Below, piece by piece: positions 24,258 to 32,193 of a stretch of DNA of 64,000 bases (its first letter is position 1; every line of letters begins with the position of its first letter). The DNA comes from Streptomyces sp. NBC_01353 (lineage in GTDB: Bacteria; Actinomycetota; Actinomycetes; Streptomycetales; Streptomycetaceae). The notes below the pieces were generated by a model. That model searched no databases. It saw only the letters and a list, made by a program, of their open reading frames with translations, and had not been told where the DNA came from. The DNA is taken from positions 7,527,501 through 7,591,500 of the forward strand of contig NZ_CP108352.1 of the NCBI RefSeq assembly GCF_036237275.1, written 5' to 3'. A program made the translations under genes and the position numbers.

Positions 24258-25175
24258 TCAGACGGCCGGGGCGCCCTGCTGCGGGGCGATGCCCAGTGCG
24301 GCCGTGTACTGCGAGAGCACCAGCTTGCCGATCGCCGGGTAGGCGCCCAGCGGCTCGGCGGCGGCGCAGCCGGCCTCCTTGGCGGCCGCGTCGAGCAGGC
24401 CGTCGGCCAGCTCGGGGCCGATCAGGTACGGGGCGAGCGCGAGCTGCACCGAGCCGGAGCCGCGCAGCTGCTCGGCGATCGCGGTGATCGAGCCCTCCTG
24501 GTCCAGCGCGGCGGCCATGACCGGGACGGCCAGCCGGGCGGCCAGCAGCATGCCGGTGATGCCGGCGGCCTGCACGGCCTCCTCGCCGCCGACCGTGGCC
24601 AGGACGATGCCGTCGGCGGCCGTGGCCACCGTGAAGAGCCGGGCGCGGTCGGCGCGGGCCAGACCGGCCTCCGACAGGCGCACGTGCAGGGCCTCGGCGA
24701 GCAGCGGGTGCGGGCCGAGGACGTCCGTCAGCTCGGCCACGTTGCCGCTGTCCATCACGGCCTGGCGGATCCGGCGCATCAGGGCGCTGTCCGGGCCGGC
24801 GAGCAGCGGCACCACGACGGCGGCCGGGCCCTCGGGGGCACTGACCTCACGGCCGGCGGCCAGGGCCAGCTGGTACCGCTCGGTGCGCAGCGTCTCGGCC
24901 CGCGTCAGCACGGTTCCGAGGGTGGGGTACTCGGCGTCGTCACCGTCCAGGTAGCCGATCACGGCCTCCAGGCCGGGCAGCTCGGAACGGGCGATGCTCA
25001 CGACCTCGTCGGCCAGCGAGCGTATGGCAGCCGACGGCACGCCGGGGACGGCGAGAACGAGTGCGGGAGCACCCTCGGGCGCCGCCACGGGTTCGGGGCG
25101 ACGGTGCCGTCCGGGCTGGCGGGGTCGCGGCATTCGTACAGGCAGGCCGGAAGCAGGCCCAGTGGGGGAGCTCAT
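24258..25175 (-). CDS. CbiX/sirohydrochlorin chelatase-like protein lacking the HG motif
   Basis: A 305-residue protein with two chelatase-like repeats (about 35-165 and 175-300), as in CbiX/SirB proteins that insert Co or Fe into sirohydrochlorin. Where active chelatases read LVLAVHGSR, this one reads LVLAVPGVP, so the metal-binding His of repeat 1 is absent. Repeat 2 carries LALAPYLIGPELADGLLDAA. It is probably catalytically inactive or does a different job. The N-terminal 35 residues are Pro/Arg-rich. There is no strong Shine-Dalgarno sequence before ATG 25175; a later start is possible. Confidence 0.65.
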   Translation of the reverse strand: MSSPTGPASGLPVRMPRPRQPGRHRRPEPVAAPEGAPALVLAVPGVPSAAIRSLADEVVSIARSELPGLEAVIGYLDGDDAEYPTLGTVLTRAETLRTERYQLALAAGREVSAPEGPAAVVVPLLAGPDSALMRRIRQAVMDSGNVAELTDVLGPHPLLAEALHVRLSEAGLARADRARLFTVATAADGIVLATVGGEEAVQAAGITGMLLAARLAVPVMAAALDQEGSITAIAEQLRGSGSVQLALAPYLIGPELADGLLDAAAKEAGCAAAEPLGAYPAIGKLVLSQYTAALGIAPQQGAPAV

Positions 25176-25262
25176 GGCGCCGCATGTTACTGGTTTCGTC
25201 CGCCGCGCAGGGCACTGAGGTGCAGCAGCGCGTTATCTGCCCCTCTTTGTCCGAACCGTCGT

Positions 25263-26234
25263 TTACCGGGTCAATTGCAGCAACCGAGGCTCCGTGGGCA
25301 GCCGAAGCGTGTCCGTGGCCAGCCAACCCGCGAGTGCGAGCGACCCGGCGAGCGGATCCCCCGCGGCCGACGCAGGGCGGGCGTGCGGCAATTGTTCCGC
25401 CAGCTCGGCGCGCAGCGGTACGAGGAGTGGGTCGCCCATCTTGAACAGGCCGCCCGTCAGGGCCACTTCGGTCCCTCCCATGGCCGGGCACACGGCAGCC
25501 GCGGCCTCGGCCACATGCGCGGCGGCCTGCCGCAGGACCGCCGACGACACCTCGTCGCCGGCCGCGGCGCAGTGAGCCACCTCGGGGGCGAAGGAAGCCA
25601 GCACGGCGGGCCGGTCGGTCCGTGGATAGAGCGCTCCCGGCAGCCCGGCGGCGGGACCGAACAGTTCCTCGGCCCGGGCGAGCAGCGCCGGTGAACCGCC
25701 CCGGCGCCCGTCGAAGGCCCGCATCGCGGCCTCCAGACCGGCCCGGCCGATCCAGGCACCGCTGCCGCAGTCGCCGAGCAGATGTCCCCAGCCGTCGGCC
25801 CGGCGCCAGGTCGTGAGATCCGTGCCGAGTGCGATCAGGCCCGTGCCGCCCGCGACCACCGCGCCGGGCCGCTGCCCGAGGGCCCCCGCGTACGCGGTGA
25901 CGGCGTCGGCGGCCAGCGCCAGCCGTCGTACGCCCAGCGCCCGGTCCAGAGCGCCGGGCAGCACGGCACGCAGCTCGTCGCCGAGCGTCGCCATGCCGGC
26001 GGCTCCGACCGCCACGGCGGCCAAGTCCCCCGCCCCGGCACGGGCCTTCATCGCCTCGATGGCGGGCAGAACCTGCGCGAGGAGATGGGCCGCCTCGATG
26101 CCGCCGGGACCGGTCCGCACCGGCTCGCGCGACGTCACGGTCTCCACGGAGCGGGCGTCCGACGCCCGTGCGAGGGCGATCCGCAGCCCCGAGCCGCCCG
26201 AGTCGATCCCGACGACCCAGCCCGCGTCCGTCAC
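25263..26234 (-). CDS. BadF/NagK-type kinase, probable N-acetylglucosamine kinase
   Basis: A 323-residue ASKHA-fold ATPase of the BadF/BadG/BcrA/BcrD group that includes N-acetylglucosamine kinases. Motifs are phosphate-1 [13 protein letters not shown] (9-21), [13 protein letters not shown], the phosphate-2 loop [34 protein letters not shown] and adenosine loop [13 protein letters not shown]. The GTG start overlaps the ung stop by 3 bp, so the two are translationally coupled. GlcNAc-6-phosphate formation would fit the N-glycan genes, but these lie about 10 kb away on a separate transcript. Confidence 0.8.
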   Translation of the reverse strand: MTDAGWVVGIDSGGSGLRIALARASDARSVETVTSREPVRTGPGGIEAAHLLAQVLPAIEAMKARAGAGDLAAVAVGAAGMATLGDELRAVLPGALDRALGVRRLALAADAVTAYAGALGQRPGAVVAGGTGLIALGTDLTTWRRADGWGHLLGDCGSGAWIGRAGLEAAMRAFDGRRGGSPALLARAEELFGPAAGLPGALYPRTDRPAVLASFAPEVAHCAAAGDEVSSAVLRQAAAHVAEAAAAVCPAMGGTEVALTGGLFKMGDPLLVPLRAELAEQLPHARPASAAGDPLAGSLALAGWLATDTLRLPTEPRLLQLTR

Positions 26235-26917
26235 GGCAGCCGCCAGTCCACCTCCTGCGCCCCCTGGCGCAGAAGCAGTTCGTTGGTGCGGCTGAACGGC
26301 CGCGAACCGAAGAACCCGCGGTCCGCCGACATCGGGGAGGGGTGCGAGGACTCGATCGCCGGCAGATCGCCCAGCAGCGGACGCAGATTGCGCGCGTCAC
26401 GGCCCCACAGCACGGACACCAGCGGCTTCCCGCGGGCGGCCAGCGCCCGGATGGCCTGCTCGGTGACGGCCTCCCACCCCTTGTCGCGGTGGGCGCCGGG
26501 CTTCCGGGGCGCGGTGGTGAGCGCCCTGTTGAGCAGCAGCACACCCTGGCGGGTCCAGGGCGTCAGATCGCCGTTCGAGGGCCGGGGCAGCCCCAGATCG
26601 GTGTGCATCTCCCGGAAGATGTTGTCCAGGCTCGGCGGCACGGGGTTCACCTCCGGCGCCACGGAGAAGCTCAGGCCCACCGCGTGCCCCGGCGTCGGAT
26701 ACGGGTCCTGGCCGACGATCAGGACCCTCACCTCGTCGAAGGGCTGCTGGAACGCCCGTAGGACGTTCGCTCCCGCGGGCAGGTAGGTTCGCCCGGCGGC
26801 GATCTCCTGACGCAGGAAGTCGCCCATAGCGGCGATGCGTTCGGCCACGGGCGCGAGCGCCGGCGCCCACCCCGGTTCGACGATCTCATTCAACGGTCGT
26901 GCTGCCACGGGCGTCAC
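26231..26917 (-). CDS. ung: Uracil-DNA glycosylase (family 1)
   Basis: Ung removes uracil from DNA to start base-excision repair. The 228-residue product has the full family-1 signature: the water-activating loop [18 protein letters not shown] (catalytic Asp71), [14 protein letters not shown], the uracil pocket [10 protein letters not shown], and the minor-groove loop [19 protein letters not shown]. The start is GTG 26917. Its stop overlaps the kinase start. Confidence 0.96.
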   Translation of the reverse strand: MTPVAARPLNEIVEPGWAPALAPVAERIAAMGDFLRQEIAAGRTYLPAGANVLRAFQQPFDEVRVLIVGQDPYPTPGHAVGLSFSVAPEVNPVPPSLDNIFREMHTDLGLPRPSNGDLTPWTRQGVLLLNRALTTAPRKPGAHRDKGWEAVTEQAIRALAARGKPLVSVLWGRDARNLRPLLGDLPAIESSHPSPMSADRGFFGSRPFSRTNELLLRQGAQEVDWRLP

Positions 26918-26942
26918 TCTACTGGCGCAGTGCCCCGGCGCC

Positions 26943-28028
26943 TCACCCGATCACCGCCGCCCGCACGCAGAGCACGTCCGGCAGGTGCTCGGCGAGCAGC
27001 TGCCAGCTGTCCCCGTCGTCCGCGCTGGCGTACACCTCGCCGTTGCGGTTGCCGAAGTAGACGCCTGCCGGGTCGCCGTCGTCCGTGCACATCGCGTCGC
27101 GCAGGACCGTGCCGTAGTGGTCGCCCTCCGGCAGCCCGGCCGTCAGTGCCTCCCAGCTGGCCCCGGCGTCACTCGTACGGTAGACACGGCAGCGGTGTCC
27201 GGCCGGCACCCGGTCCTCGTCCGCGTTGATGGGGAACACATAGGCCACATCGGGCCGATGGGGGTGCGCGGCGACCGTGAAGCCGAAGTCGGAGGGGAGA
27301 CCGGCGCCGATGTCGGTCCACTTCGCGCCGGCGTCGTCACTGCGGTACACGCCCCAGTGGTTCTGCAGATAGAGGCGGTCGACGTCGCCCGCGTCCTGCG
27401 CGATCTTGTGCACGCACTGGCCGAACTCCGGGTCCGGATCGGGCAGGAAGACCGCGGACACTCCCTGGTTGGAGGGGTTCCAGCTCGCCCCGCCGTCGCG
27501 GGAACGGAACACCCCGGCCGTCGACACCGCGACCGTCACCGCCTCCGGATCGCGTGGATCGGTCACGATCGTGTGCACGGCCTCGCCGCCTCCGCCGGGC
27601 ACCCACCGCGACCGGGTCGGGTGCTCCCACAGCGGGCGGACCAGCTCGAACGACGTACCGCCGTCGTCCGACCTGAACAGGGCGGCCGGCTCCGTGCCCG
27701 CGTAGACGACGTCGGGGGAGTGCGCGGGAGCGGGGTGCAGCTGCCAGACCCGCTCCAGCGAAGCCCCGGTGTCCTTGGGGAACTTGACCGCGGGCTTCGG
27801 CGGCTCGGTCCAGGTGGCGCCGAGGTCGTCGGAGCGGAAGACAGACGGGCCCCAGTGGGAGCTGTCGCCGCCGACGAGGAGCCGGGGTGTGGAGCGCCGG
27901 GTGTCGATGGCGACCGAGTAGATCGCCTGCGCGTTGAAGTGGGGATCGTCGAACTCCCACCGGCCGTCGCGCCTTCGGCCGATGAACAGACCCTTGCGGG
28001 TGCCTACGGTCAGTACTACGTCGGGCAT
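26943..28028 (-). CDS. Sortilin/BNR-repeat beta-propeller protein
   Basis: A 361-residue predicted beta-propeller. At least four Asp-box-like repeats are visible: [60 protein letters not shown] and [12 protein letters not shown]. It resembles the WD40/YCF48-type exo-alpha-sialidase-like proteins often annotated in Streptomyces, but no sialidase catalytic arginine triad or signal peptide is evident, so an enzymatic role is doubtful. GGAGG lies about 7 bp before ATG 28028; an in-frame start at 28085 is less likely. Confidence 0.75.
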   Translation of the reverse strand: MPDVVLTVGTRKGLFIGRRRDGRWEFDDPHFNAQAIYSVAIDTRRSTPRLLVGGDSSHWGPSVFRSDDLGATWTEPPKPAVKFPKDTGASLERVWQLHPAPAHSPDVVYAGTEPAALFRSDDGGTSFELVRPLWEHPTRSRWVPGGGGEAVHTIVTDPRDPEAVTVAVSTAGVFRSRDGGASWNPSNQGVSAVFLPDPDPEFGQCVHKIAQDAGDVDRLYLQNHWGVYRSDDAGAKWTDIGAGLPSDFGFTVAAHPHRPDVAYVFPINADEDRVPAGHRCRVYRTSDAGASWEALTAGLPEGDHYGTVLRDAMCTDDGDPAGVYFGNRNGEVYASADDGDSWQLLAEHLPDVLCVRAAVIG

Positions 28029-28109
28029 GGCCGACACCTCCAGGACGCCGTTGTCGCGGATACGGGCCAGTCTGCACCCGGCCACTGACAGCGGCTCCCG
28101 GAACGGGCT

Positions 28110-28151
28110 TCTCCCCAGGTCACGGGCGTGTTCCGCGTCAACCTGGGGAGA
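28110..28151 (-). terminator. Hairpin downstream of OYE gene
   Basis: TCTCCCCAGGT (28110-28120) and ACCTGGGGAGA (28141-28151) are a perfect 11-bp inverted repeat with a 20-base loop, 39 bp after the stop of the flavin oxidoreductase gene. No T run is present. Confidence 0.65.
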
Positions 28152-28189
28152 GTCCGAAAAGCGAGGATGCCTCAGCGGGGAGCGCGGGC

Positions 28190-29272
28190 TCAGATCGCCC
28201 AGGCGTACTGGCTCGGCGCGTGGGTCTCGGCGCCCAGCTCGCGCGCCGCCCGGCGGGCCCAGGAGGCGTCACGGAGCAGCTCGCGCCCGAGCAGCACGGC
28301 GTCGGCCTCGCCGTTGGCGACGATCTTCTCCGCCTGGTCGATCTCCGTGATCAGCCCCACGGCGGCGACGGGCAGGTCGGTCTCGGCCTTCACCCGTGCG
28401 GCGAAGGGCACCTGGTAGCCGGGGCCGACCGGGATCTCGGCTGGGCCGCCGTTGCCGCCGCTCGAGACGTCGAGCAGGTCGACCCCGTGCTCCCGCAGCA
28501 GGCGCGCGAAGCGGACCGTCTCGTCCGGGGTCCAGCCCTGCTCCTCCAGCCAGTCGGTGGCCGAGATCCGGAAGAAGAGCGGGAGCTCCTCGGGCCACAC
28601 CGCCCGTACGGCGTCGACGACTTCGAGGGCCAGGCGGGTGCGGTTCTCGAACGAGCCGCCGTACGCGTCGGTGCGGCGGTTGCTGTGCGGGGAGAGGAAC
28701 TCGCCGATGAGATAGCCGTGGGCGCCGTGCACCTCGAGCACCTCGAAGCCGGCCGCCAGGGCCCGGCGGGCCGCGTCGGCGAACTGTCCGGTGATCTCCG
28801 CGATCTGCTCCGTCGTCAGCTCGGTCGGAACGGGGTAGCCCTCGGCGAACTCGACGGGGCTCGGCGCGACGGGCTGCCAGCCGTGGTCGTCGGTGGCGAC
28901 CGGACCGCGGCCGTCCCAGGGGCGCCTGGTGGACGCCTTGCGGCCTGCGTGTCCGATCTGGATGCCGGGGACGGTGCCGTGCTCCTTGAGGAACCCGGAG
29001 ATGCGGCGGAGCGCCTCGACCTGGGTGTCGTTCCAGATGCCGAGGTCGGCGGGGCTGATCCGGCCCTCGGGGGCGACGGCGGTCGCCTCGACGAGGATGA
29101 GGCCGGTCCCGCCGGTGGCGCGGGAGGCGTAGTGGGCGAAGTGCCAGTCGTTGGCGACTCCCGCGTTCGGTCCGAACACCTCTGCCGAGTACTGGCACAT
29201 CGGGGCCATCCACACCCGGTTCGGGATGGTCAGCGACCGCAGGGTGTAGGGCTCGAACAGGGCGACGCTCAT
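28190..29272 (-). CDS. NADH:flavin oxidoreductase, Old Yellow Enzyme (YqjM class)
   Basis: A 360-residue FMN-binding TIM-barrel ene-reductase. Features are SLTIPNRVWMAPMCQYSAE (the Cys of the YqjM class), the substrate pair HAGRKAS, EVHGAHGYLIGEFLSPHSNRRTDAYGGSFENR, and the FMN phosphate site near PVAAVGLI and ADAVLLGRELLRD. It reduces activated C=C bonds of unsaturated carbonyls with NADPH. It is divergent from an ArsR-type regulator, and two matching palindromes lie between the starts, so induction by an electrophile or ligand is likely. Confidence 0.95.
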   Translation of the reverse strand: MSVALFEPYTLRSLTIPNRVWMAPMCQYSAEVFGPNAGVANDWHFAHYASRATGGTGLILVEATAVAPEGRISPADLGIWNDTQVEALRRISGFLKEHGTVPGIQIGHAGRKASTRRPWDGRGPVATDDHGWQPVAPSPVEFAEGYPVPTELTTEQIAEITGQFADAARRALAAGFEVLEVHGAHGYLIGEFLSPHSNRRTDAYGGSFENRTRLALEVVDAVRAVWPEELPLFFRISATDWLEEQGWTPDETVRFARLLREHGVDLLDVSSGGNGGPAEIPVGPGYQVPFAARVKAETDLPVAAVGLITEIDQAEKIVANGEADAVLLGRELLRDASWARRAARELGAETHAPSQYAWAI

Positions 29273-29309
29273 GACGGACTCCGTTTCGGGGGACCTCGAA
29301 GGATGCTCG

Positions 29310-29325
29310 TACGATACTCATCGTA
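29310..29325. promoter_or_regulatory. Operator copy 1 for the OYE/ArsR pair
   Basis: TACGATACTCATCGTA: arms TACGAT/ATCGTA, 16 bp, 38 bp upstream of the OYE start. It shares the outer TACGA/TCGTA arms and length with copy 2, centre to centre 34 bp. Confidence 0.65.
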
Positions 29326-29343
29326 GTACGCCATCTGTCAAAC

Positions 29344-29359
29344 TACGAGAGTTCTCGTA
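29344..29359. promoter_or_regulatory. Operator copy 2 for the OYE/ArsR pair
   Basis: TACGAGAGTTCTCGTA: perfect 7-bp arms TACGAGA/TCTCGTA around two bases, 40 bp upstream of the ArsR GTG start. Confidence 0.65.
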
Positions 29360-29398
29360 CAATGGGCGCGTACCCCCGGATGAAGTGGAGCCGCCGCC

Positions 29399-29764
29399 GT
29401 GACGACCGCGATCAACCCTCGGGTCCTGGACCACCCCGCGCGGGAGGAGATCCGCCTGGAGGGGGTGCTGCACGCGCTGTCGGACGCGGTGAGGCTGACG
29501 ATCGTGAGCGACATGGCGCGCGAGGGCACCGAGCTGAGCTGCTCCTACTTCGACCTTCCGGTGACCAAGTCGACGACGACGCACCACTTCCGGGTGCTGC
29601 GCGAGGCCGGCGTCATCCAACAGATCTACCGGGGCACCGCCAAGCTGAACGCCCTGCGCCGCGAGGATCTGGACGCCCTCTTCCCCGGCCTCCTGGACAG
29701 CGTCCTGCGGGCGACCGGGGCCCAGGCGGAACGCCTGGGGGAGCCGACCGCGGCCGACGCGTAG
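29399..29764 (+). CDS. ArsR-family winged-helix regulator
   Basis: A 121-residue ArsR/HxlR-like winged-helix protein (LEGVLHALSDAVRLTIVSDMAREG, recognition part LPVTKSTTTHHFRVLREAGVIQQIYRG). Unlike the regulator at 3547 it has no CVC or D-x-H..H-x2-H metal sites; one cysteine (SCSYF) near residue 48 could be a redox or electrophile sensor, which is an inference. The start is GTG 29399. It is divergent from the OYE gene with twin 16-bp palindromes between them, so it most likely represses that gene and itself. Confidence 0.85.
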   Translation: MTTAINPRVLDHPAREEIRLEGVLHALSDAVRLTIVSDMAREGTELSCSYFDLPVTKSTTTHHFRVLREAGVIQQIYRGTAKLNALRREDLDALFPGLLDSVLRATGAQAERLGEPTAADA

Positions 29765-29830
29765 CGCTTTCGCACCCGGCGGGGGGTGGCGGTGGTCCTC
29801 GGTTCGGCCGTGACGAGAGCCCAGGCGCGG

Positions 29831-31252
29831 CTACGCCTCCCGGTCCGCGCCCTCCCGCGCGGCCGCGCGAAGGTCCGCATCCTCCCGCGCCGCCGCACGA
29901 AGGCCCGGCCAGTCCGGGATCTTCACCCGGCCGCGACCCAGTGAGCGGCCCAGGGCCGACTCCGCGCTCTCGATGGAGAGCCAGCCCCGCCAGGCGACCG
30001 GCTCGTGGCCCAGGTCCCGCAGCGCGCCGACCGGGTCGGCCGGCACCGGCCGCCCGGCCAGCTCCGCCGCGTCGGCCAGCAGAGAGGTCACGGTCTCCTT
30101 GGCGCACGGGCGGTTGGTGCCGATCACGCCCGTGGGCCCACGCTTGATCCAGCCGGCGACGTACTCGCCCGGCGACGGCAGGCCGTCCCGCAGCACCCGG
30201 CCGGCCTCGTTCGGGACCGTCCCCCGGGCCTGGTCGAAGGGCAGCCCGGGCAGGGCGACCCCCTTGTAGCCGACGGCCCGCAGGACCAGCTGGGCCTCGA
30301 CCTCCTCGTACCGCCCCGTGCCCCGCACGCCGCCGGCGCCGTCCGGCTCCGTCCGCTCGAAGCGGACCGCGGCCACCCGGCCGTCCTCGCCCAGCAGCTC
30401 CACCGGCCGCAGGAAGAACCGCAGGTTGATGGTCCGCGCCGGCTCGGCCGCGCCGTCCCGGGCCGCTGCGCCCGAGTGCTCCGCCGCGCCCGCCGCCCAC
30501 CCTCGGACGACCTCCAGATTCCGCCGGTTCACGGCAGGCAGTGCCGAGGAGTCCGCGAACGAGGGGTCCAGTGCCAGATCCGCCGGGTCCACGTTCACCC
30601 GCGCGCTGTCCAGGCCGCCCAGCTCCCGCAGCTCCTTCGTCGTGAACTTGGCCTGCCCGGGGCCCCGACGCCCCACCATGTGCACCTCGCGCACCCGGCT
30701 GGCCGCCAGGGCCGCGAGGGCCCCCTGCGGCACGTCCGTGGCCCGCAGCTCGGCCGCGCCCCTGGCCAGGATCCGGGTGACGTCCACCGCCACATTGCCC
30801 ACGCCGATCACGACCGCCGAGCGCCCGTCGAGACGGAAACCGTTGCCCGCGGCATCGGGATGCGCGCTGTACCAGGAGACGAAGTCCGTCGCCGAGTGGC
30901 TGCCCGCCAGATCCTCGCCCGGCACCCCGAGCCGACGGTCCCGCGCCGCGCCCACGCAGTACACGACCGCGTGGTACAGCTCCAGGAGGCGCTCCGGGGT
31001 CAGCCCCCGCGCGCCCACCTCGACGTTGCCGACGAACCCGACCCGCTCGTCCTCCAGGACCGCCCGCAGATTCTGCTGGAGTGACTTGATCTTCTCGTGG
31101 TCGGGCGCGACGCCGTAGCGGACCAGGCCGTACGGGCAGGGCAGCCGGTCCAGGACGTCGACCCGCACCCCGGGCACCCCGGACTGCTGGACCAGCGACT
31201 GGGCGGTGTAGACCCCGCTGGGCCCGGAACCGACGACAGCGACACGAAGCAC
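29831..31252 (-). CDS. FprA-type ferredoxin/adrenodoxin-NADP reductase
   Basis: A 473-residue FAD flavoprotein with the FAD site VAVVGSGPSGVYTAQSL (residues 4-20), LPCPYGLVRYGVAPDHEKIKS typical of FprA/adrenodoxin reductase, the NADP site VVIGVGNVAVDVTRIL, and RRGPGQAKFTTKELREL. It passes electrons from NADPH to ferredoxins, for example for cytochromes P450. AGGAG lies 7 bp before GTG 31252. The C-terminus carries a 10-residue near-duplication (LRAAAREDAD / LRAAAREGAD) from a 30-bp tandem repeat, outside the usual fold. Confidence 0.92.
   Translation of the reverse strand: MLRVAVVGSGPSGVYTAQSLVQQSGVPGVRVDVLDRLPCPYGLVRYGVAPDHEKIKSLQQNLRAVLEDERVGFVGNVEVGARGLTPERLLELYHAVVYCVGAARDRRLGVPGEDLAGSHSATDFVSWYSAHPDAAGNGFRLDGRSAVVIGVGNVAVDVTRILARGAAELRATDVPQGALAALAASRVREVHMVGRRGPGQAKFTTKELRELGGLDSARVNVDPADLALDPSFADSSALPAVNRRNLEVVRGWAAGAAEHSGAAARDGAAEPARTINLRFFLRPVELLGEDGRVAAVRFERTEPDGAGGVRGTGRYEEVEAQLVLRAVGYKGVALPGLPFDQARGTVPNEAGRVLRDGLPSPGEYVAGWIKRGPTGVIGTNRPCAKETVTSLLADAAELAGRPVPADPVGALRDLGHEPVAWRGWLSIESAESALGRSLGRGRVKIPDWPGLRAAAREDADLRAAAREGADREA
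29844..29903. repeat. 30-bp tandem duplication inside the reductase C-terminus
   Basis: Two 30-bp units (29844-29873 and 29874-29903) match at 26 of 30 positions and add ten residues in frame near the end of the FprA-type protein. Confidence 0.75.
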
Positions 31253-31349
31253 GGTCGTACTCCTTCCCGCCGAGACGCTTCCAGCATGGCACCGGAAGCC
31301 CCGGCAGGGGAGACGCGCGACAGGCCCGGCCGCCGCGGGACGGGCTCCG

Positions 31350-32000
31350 CTACATCGAGCGCATGCGGTTGATCTCCGCCGTCTGCTGCGCGATCACGTC
31401 GTTCGCCATCTCCTCCACGAGGACGTTGTTCCCCTGCCCCAGCACCTCCGCCGCCATCGTCACCGCGCCCTCGTGGTGCGTGACCATCAGCTTCAGGAAC
31501 AGTTCGTCGAACGCCTTGCCCTTCGCGTTCCTCAGCTCCGCCAACTGCGTCTCGGTCGCCATCCCCGGCATCGTGTGGTGGTCGTGACCGCTCTGCTCGC
31601 GCGGGCCGCCGTTGTTCTTCAGCCAGCCCTCCATCGCGTCGATCTCCGGCTTCTGCGCCGCGGTGATCCGGTCCGCCAACTTCTTGACCTGCGCCGACCC
31701 GGCCCGCTCCGGAGCGAGCGCGGTCATCGTGAGCGCCTGCTTGTGGTGCACGATCATCATCTGCGCATAGGTGAAGTCCGCCGCGTTGGGCTTGTCGTCG
31801 GGCAGCAGCCGGGACGCCTCGGCCGGCGATATCCTCCGCGCCGGCTCGCCCGGCTTGCCCGGAGCCACCACCGCGGGACCCGTGGACTCCTTGCTCTGCG
31901 GCGCCTTCCCGTCCGGGGCCGAATCGCAGGCGGACAGCGCCCACACCGCGGCGACACTCAGCGCGACGGCGACAGCTCCACGGATACGGCGGTTCAACAA
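31350..32000 (-). CDS. DUF305 lipoprotein
   Basis: A 216-residue exported protein. From the TTG at 32000 (GGAGG 5 bp upstream; TTG 31997 also possible) it has a lipoprotein signal ending LSAC (Cys25), then a ferritin-like DUF305 fold with paired-His motifs FTYAQMMIVHHKQALTMTAL and LFLKLMVTHHEGAVTMAAEVL and an intervening GHDHHTMPGM. His/Met-rich DUF305 proteins have been linked to copper handling, but the function is not settled. It is divergent from the LVIVD-repeat protein gene, a pairing seen in other actinobacteria as far as I recall. Confidence 0.85.
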   Translation of the reverse strand: MLNRRIRGAVAVALSVAAVWALSACDSAPDGKAPQSKESTGPAVVAPGKPGEPARRISPAEASRLLPDDKPNAADFTYAQMMIVHHKQALTMTALAPERAGSAQVKKLADRITAAQKPEIDAMEGWLKNNGGPREQSGHDHHTMPGMATETQLAELRNAKGKAFDELFLKLMVTHHEGAVTMAAEVLGQGNNVLVEEMANDVIAQQTAEINRMRSM

Positions 32001-32158
32001 GGCGACCTCCAGGGGTGGTTCCGAGGGACCGGGGGGACAAGCGTCGGGCACCGTTCCTAGCACGCTTCTCAGGGGCATCGAGCAAAAACATTCATTACAT
32101 CTGTGTTGCCATCTGTTGAGATGTGCACGCTAAGGACGATACTGCCGGGGTCCATCAC

Positions 32159-32176
32159 CCGTTCAACTACGAACGG
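32159..32176. promoter_or_regulatory. 6-bp inverted repeat before LVIVD gene
   Basis: CCGTTC-AACTAC-GAACGG lies 18 bp upstream of the GTG start, just before the Shine-Dalgarno GGGAGG (32183-32188). It may be an operator or a small leader hairpin in the 193-bp divergent region to the DUF305 gene. Confidence 0.3.
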
Positions 32177-32193
32177 ATACAAGGGAGGACGGA

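Noticed and set aside
26943-28028. True sialidase activity for the BNR-repeat propeller
   Set aside because: Asp-box repeats are present but no signal peptide or recognisable arginine triad and nucleophile, so only the fold is claimed.
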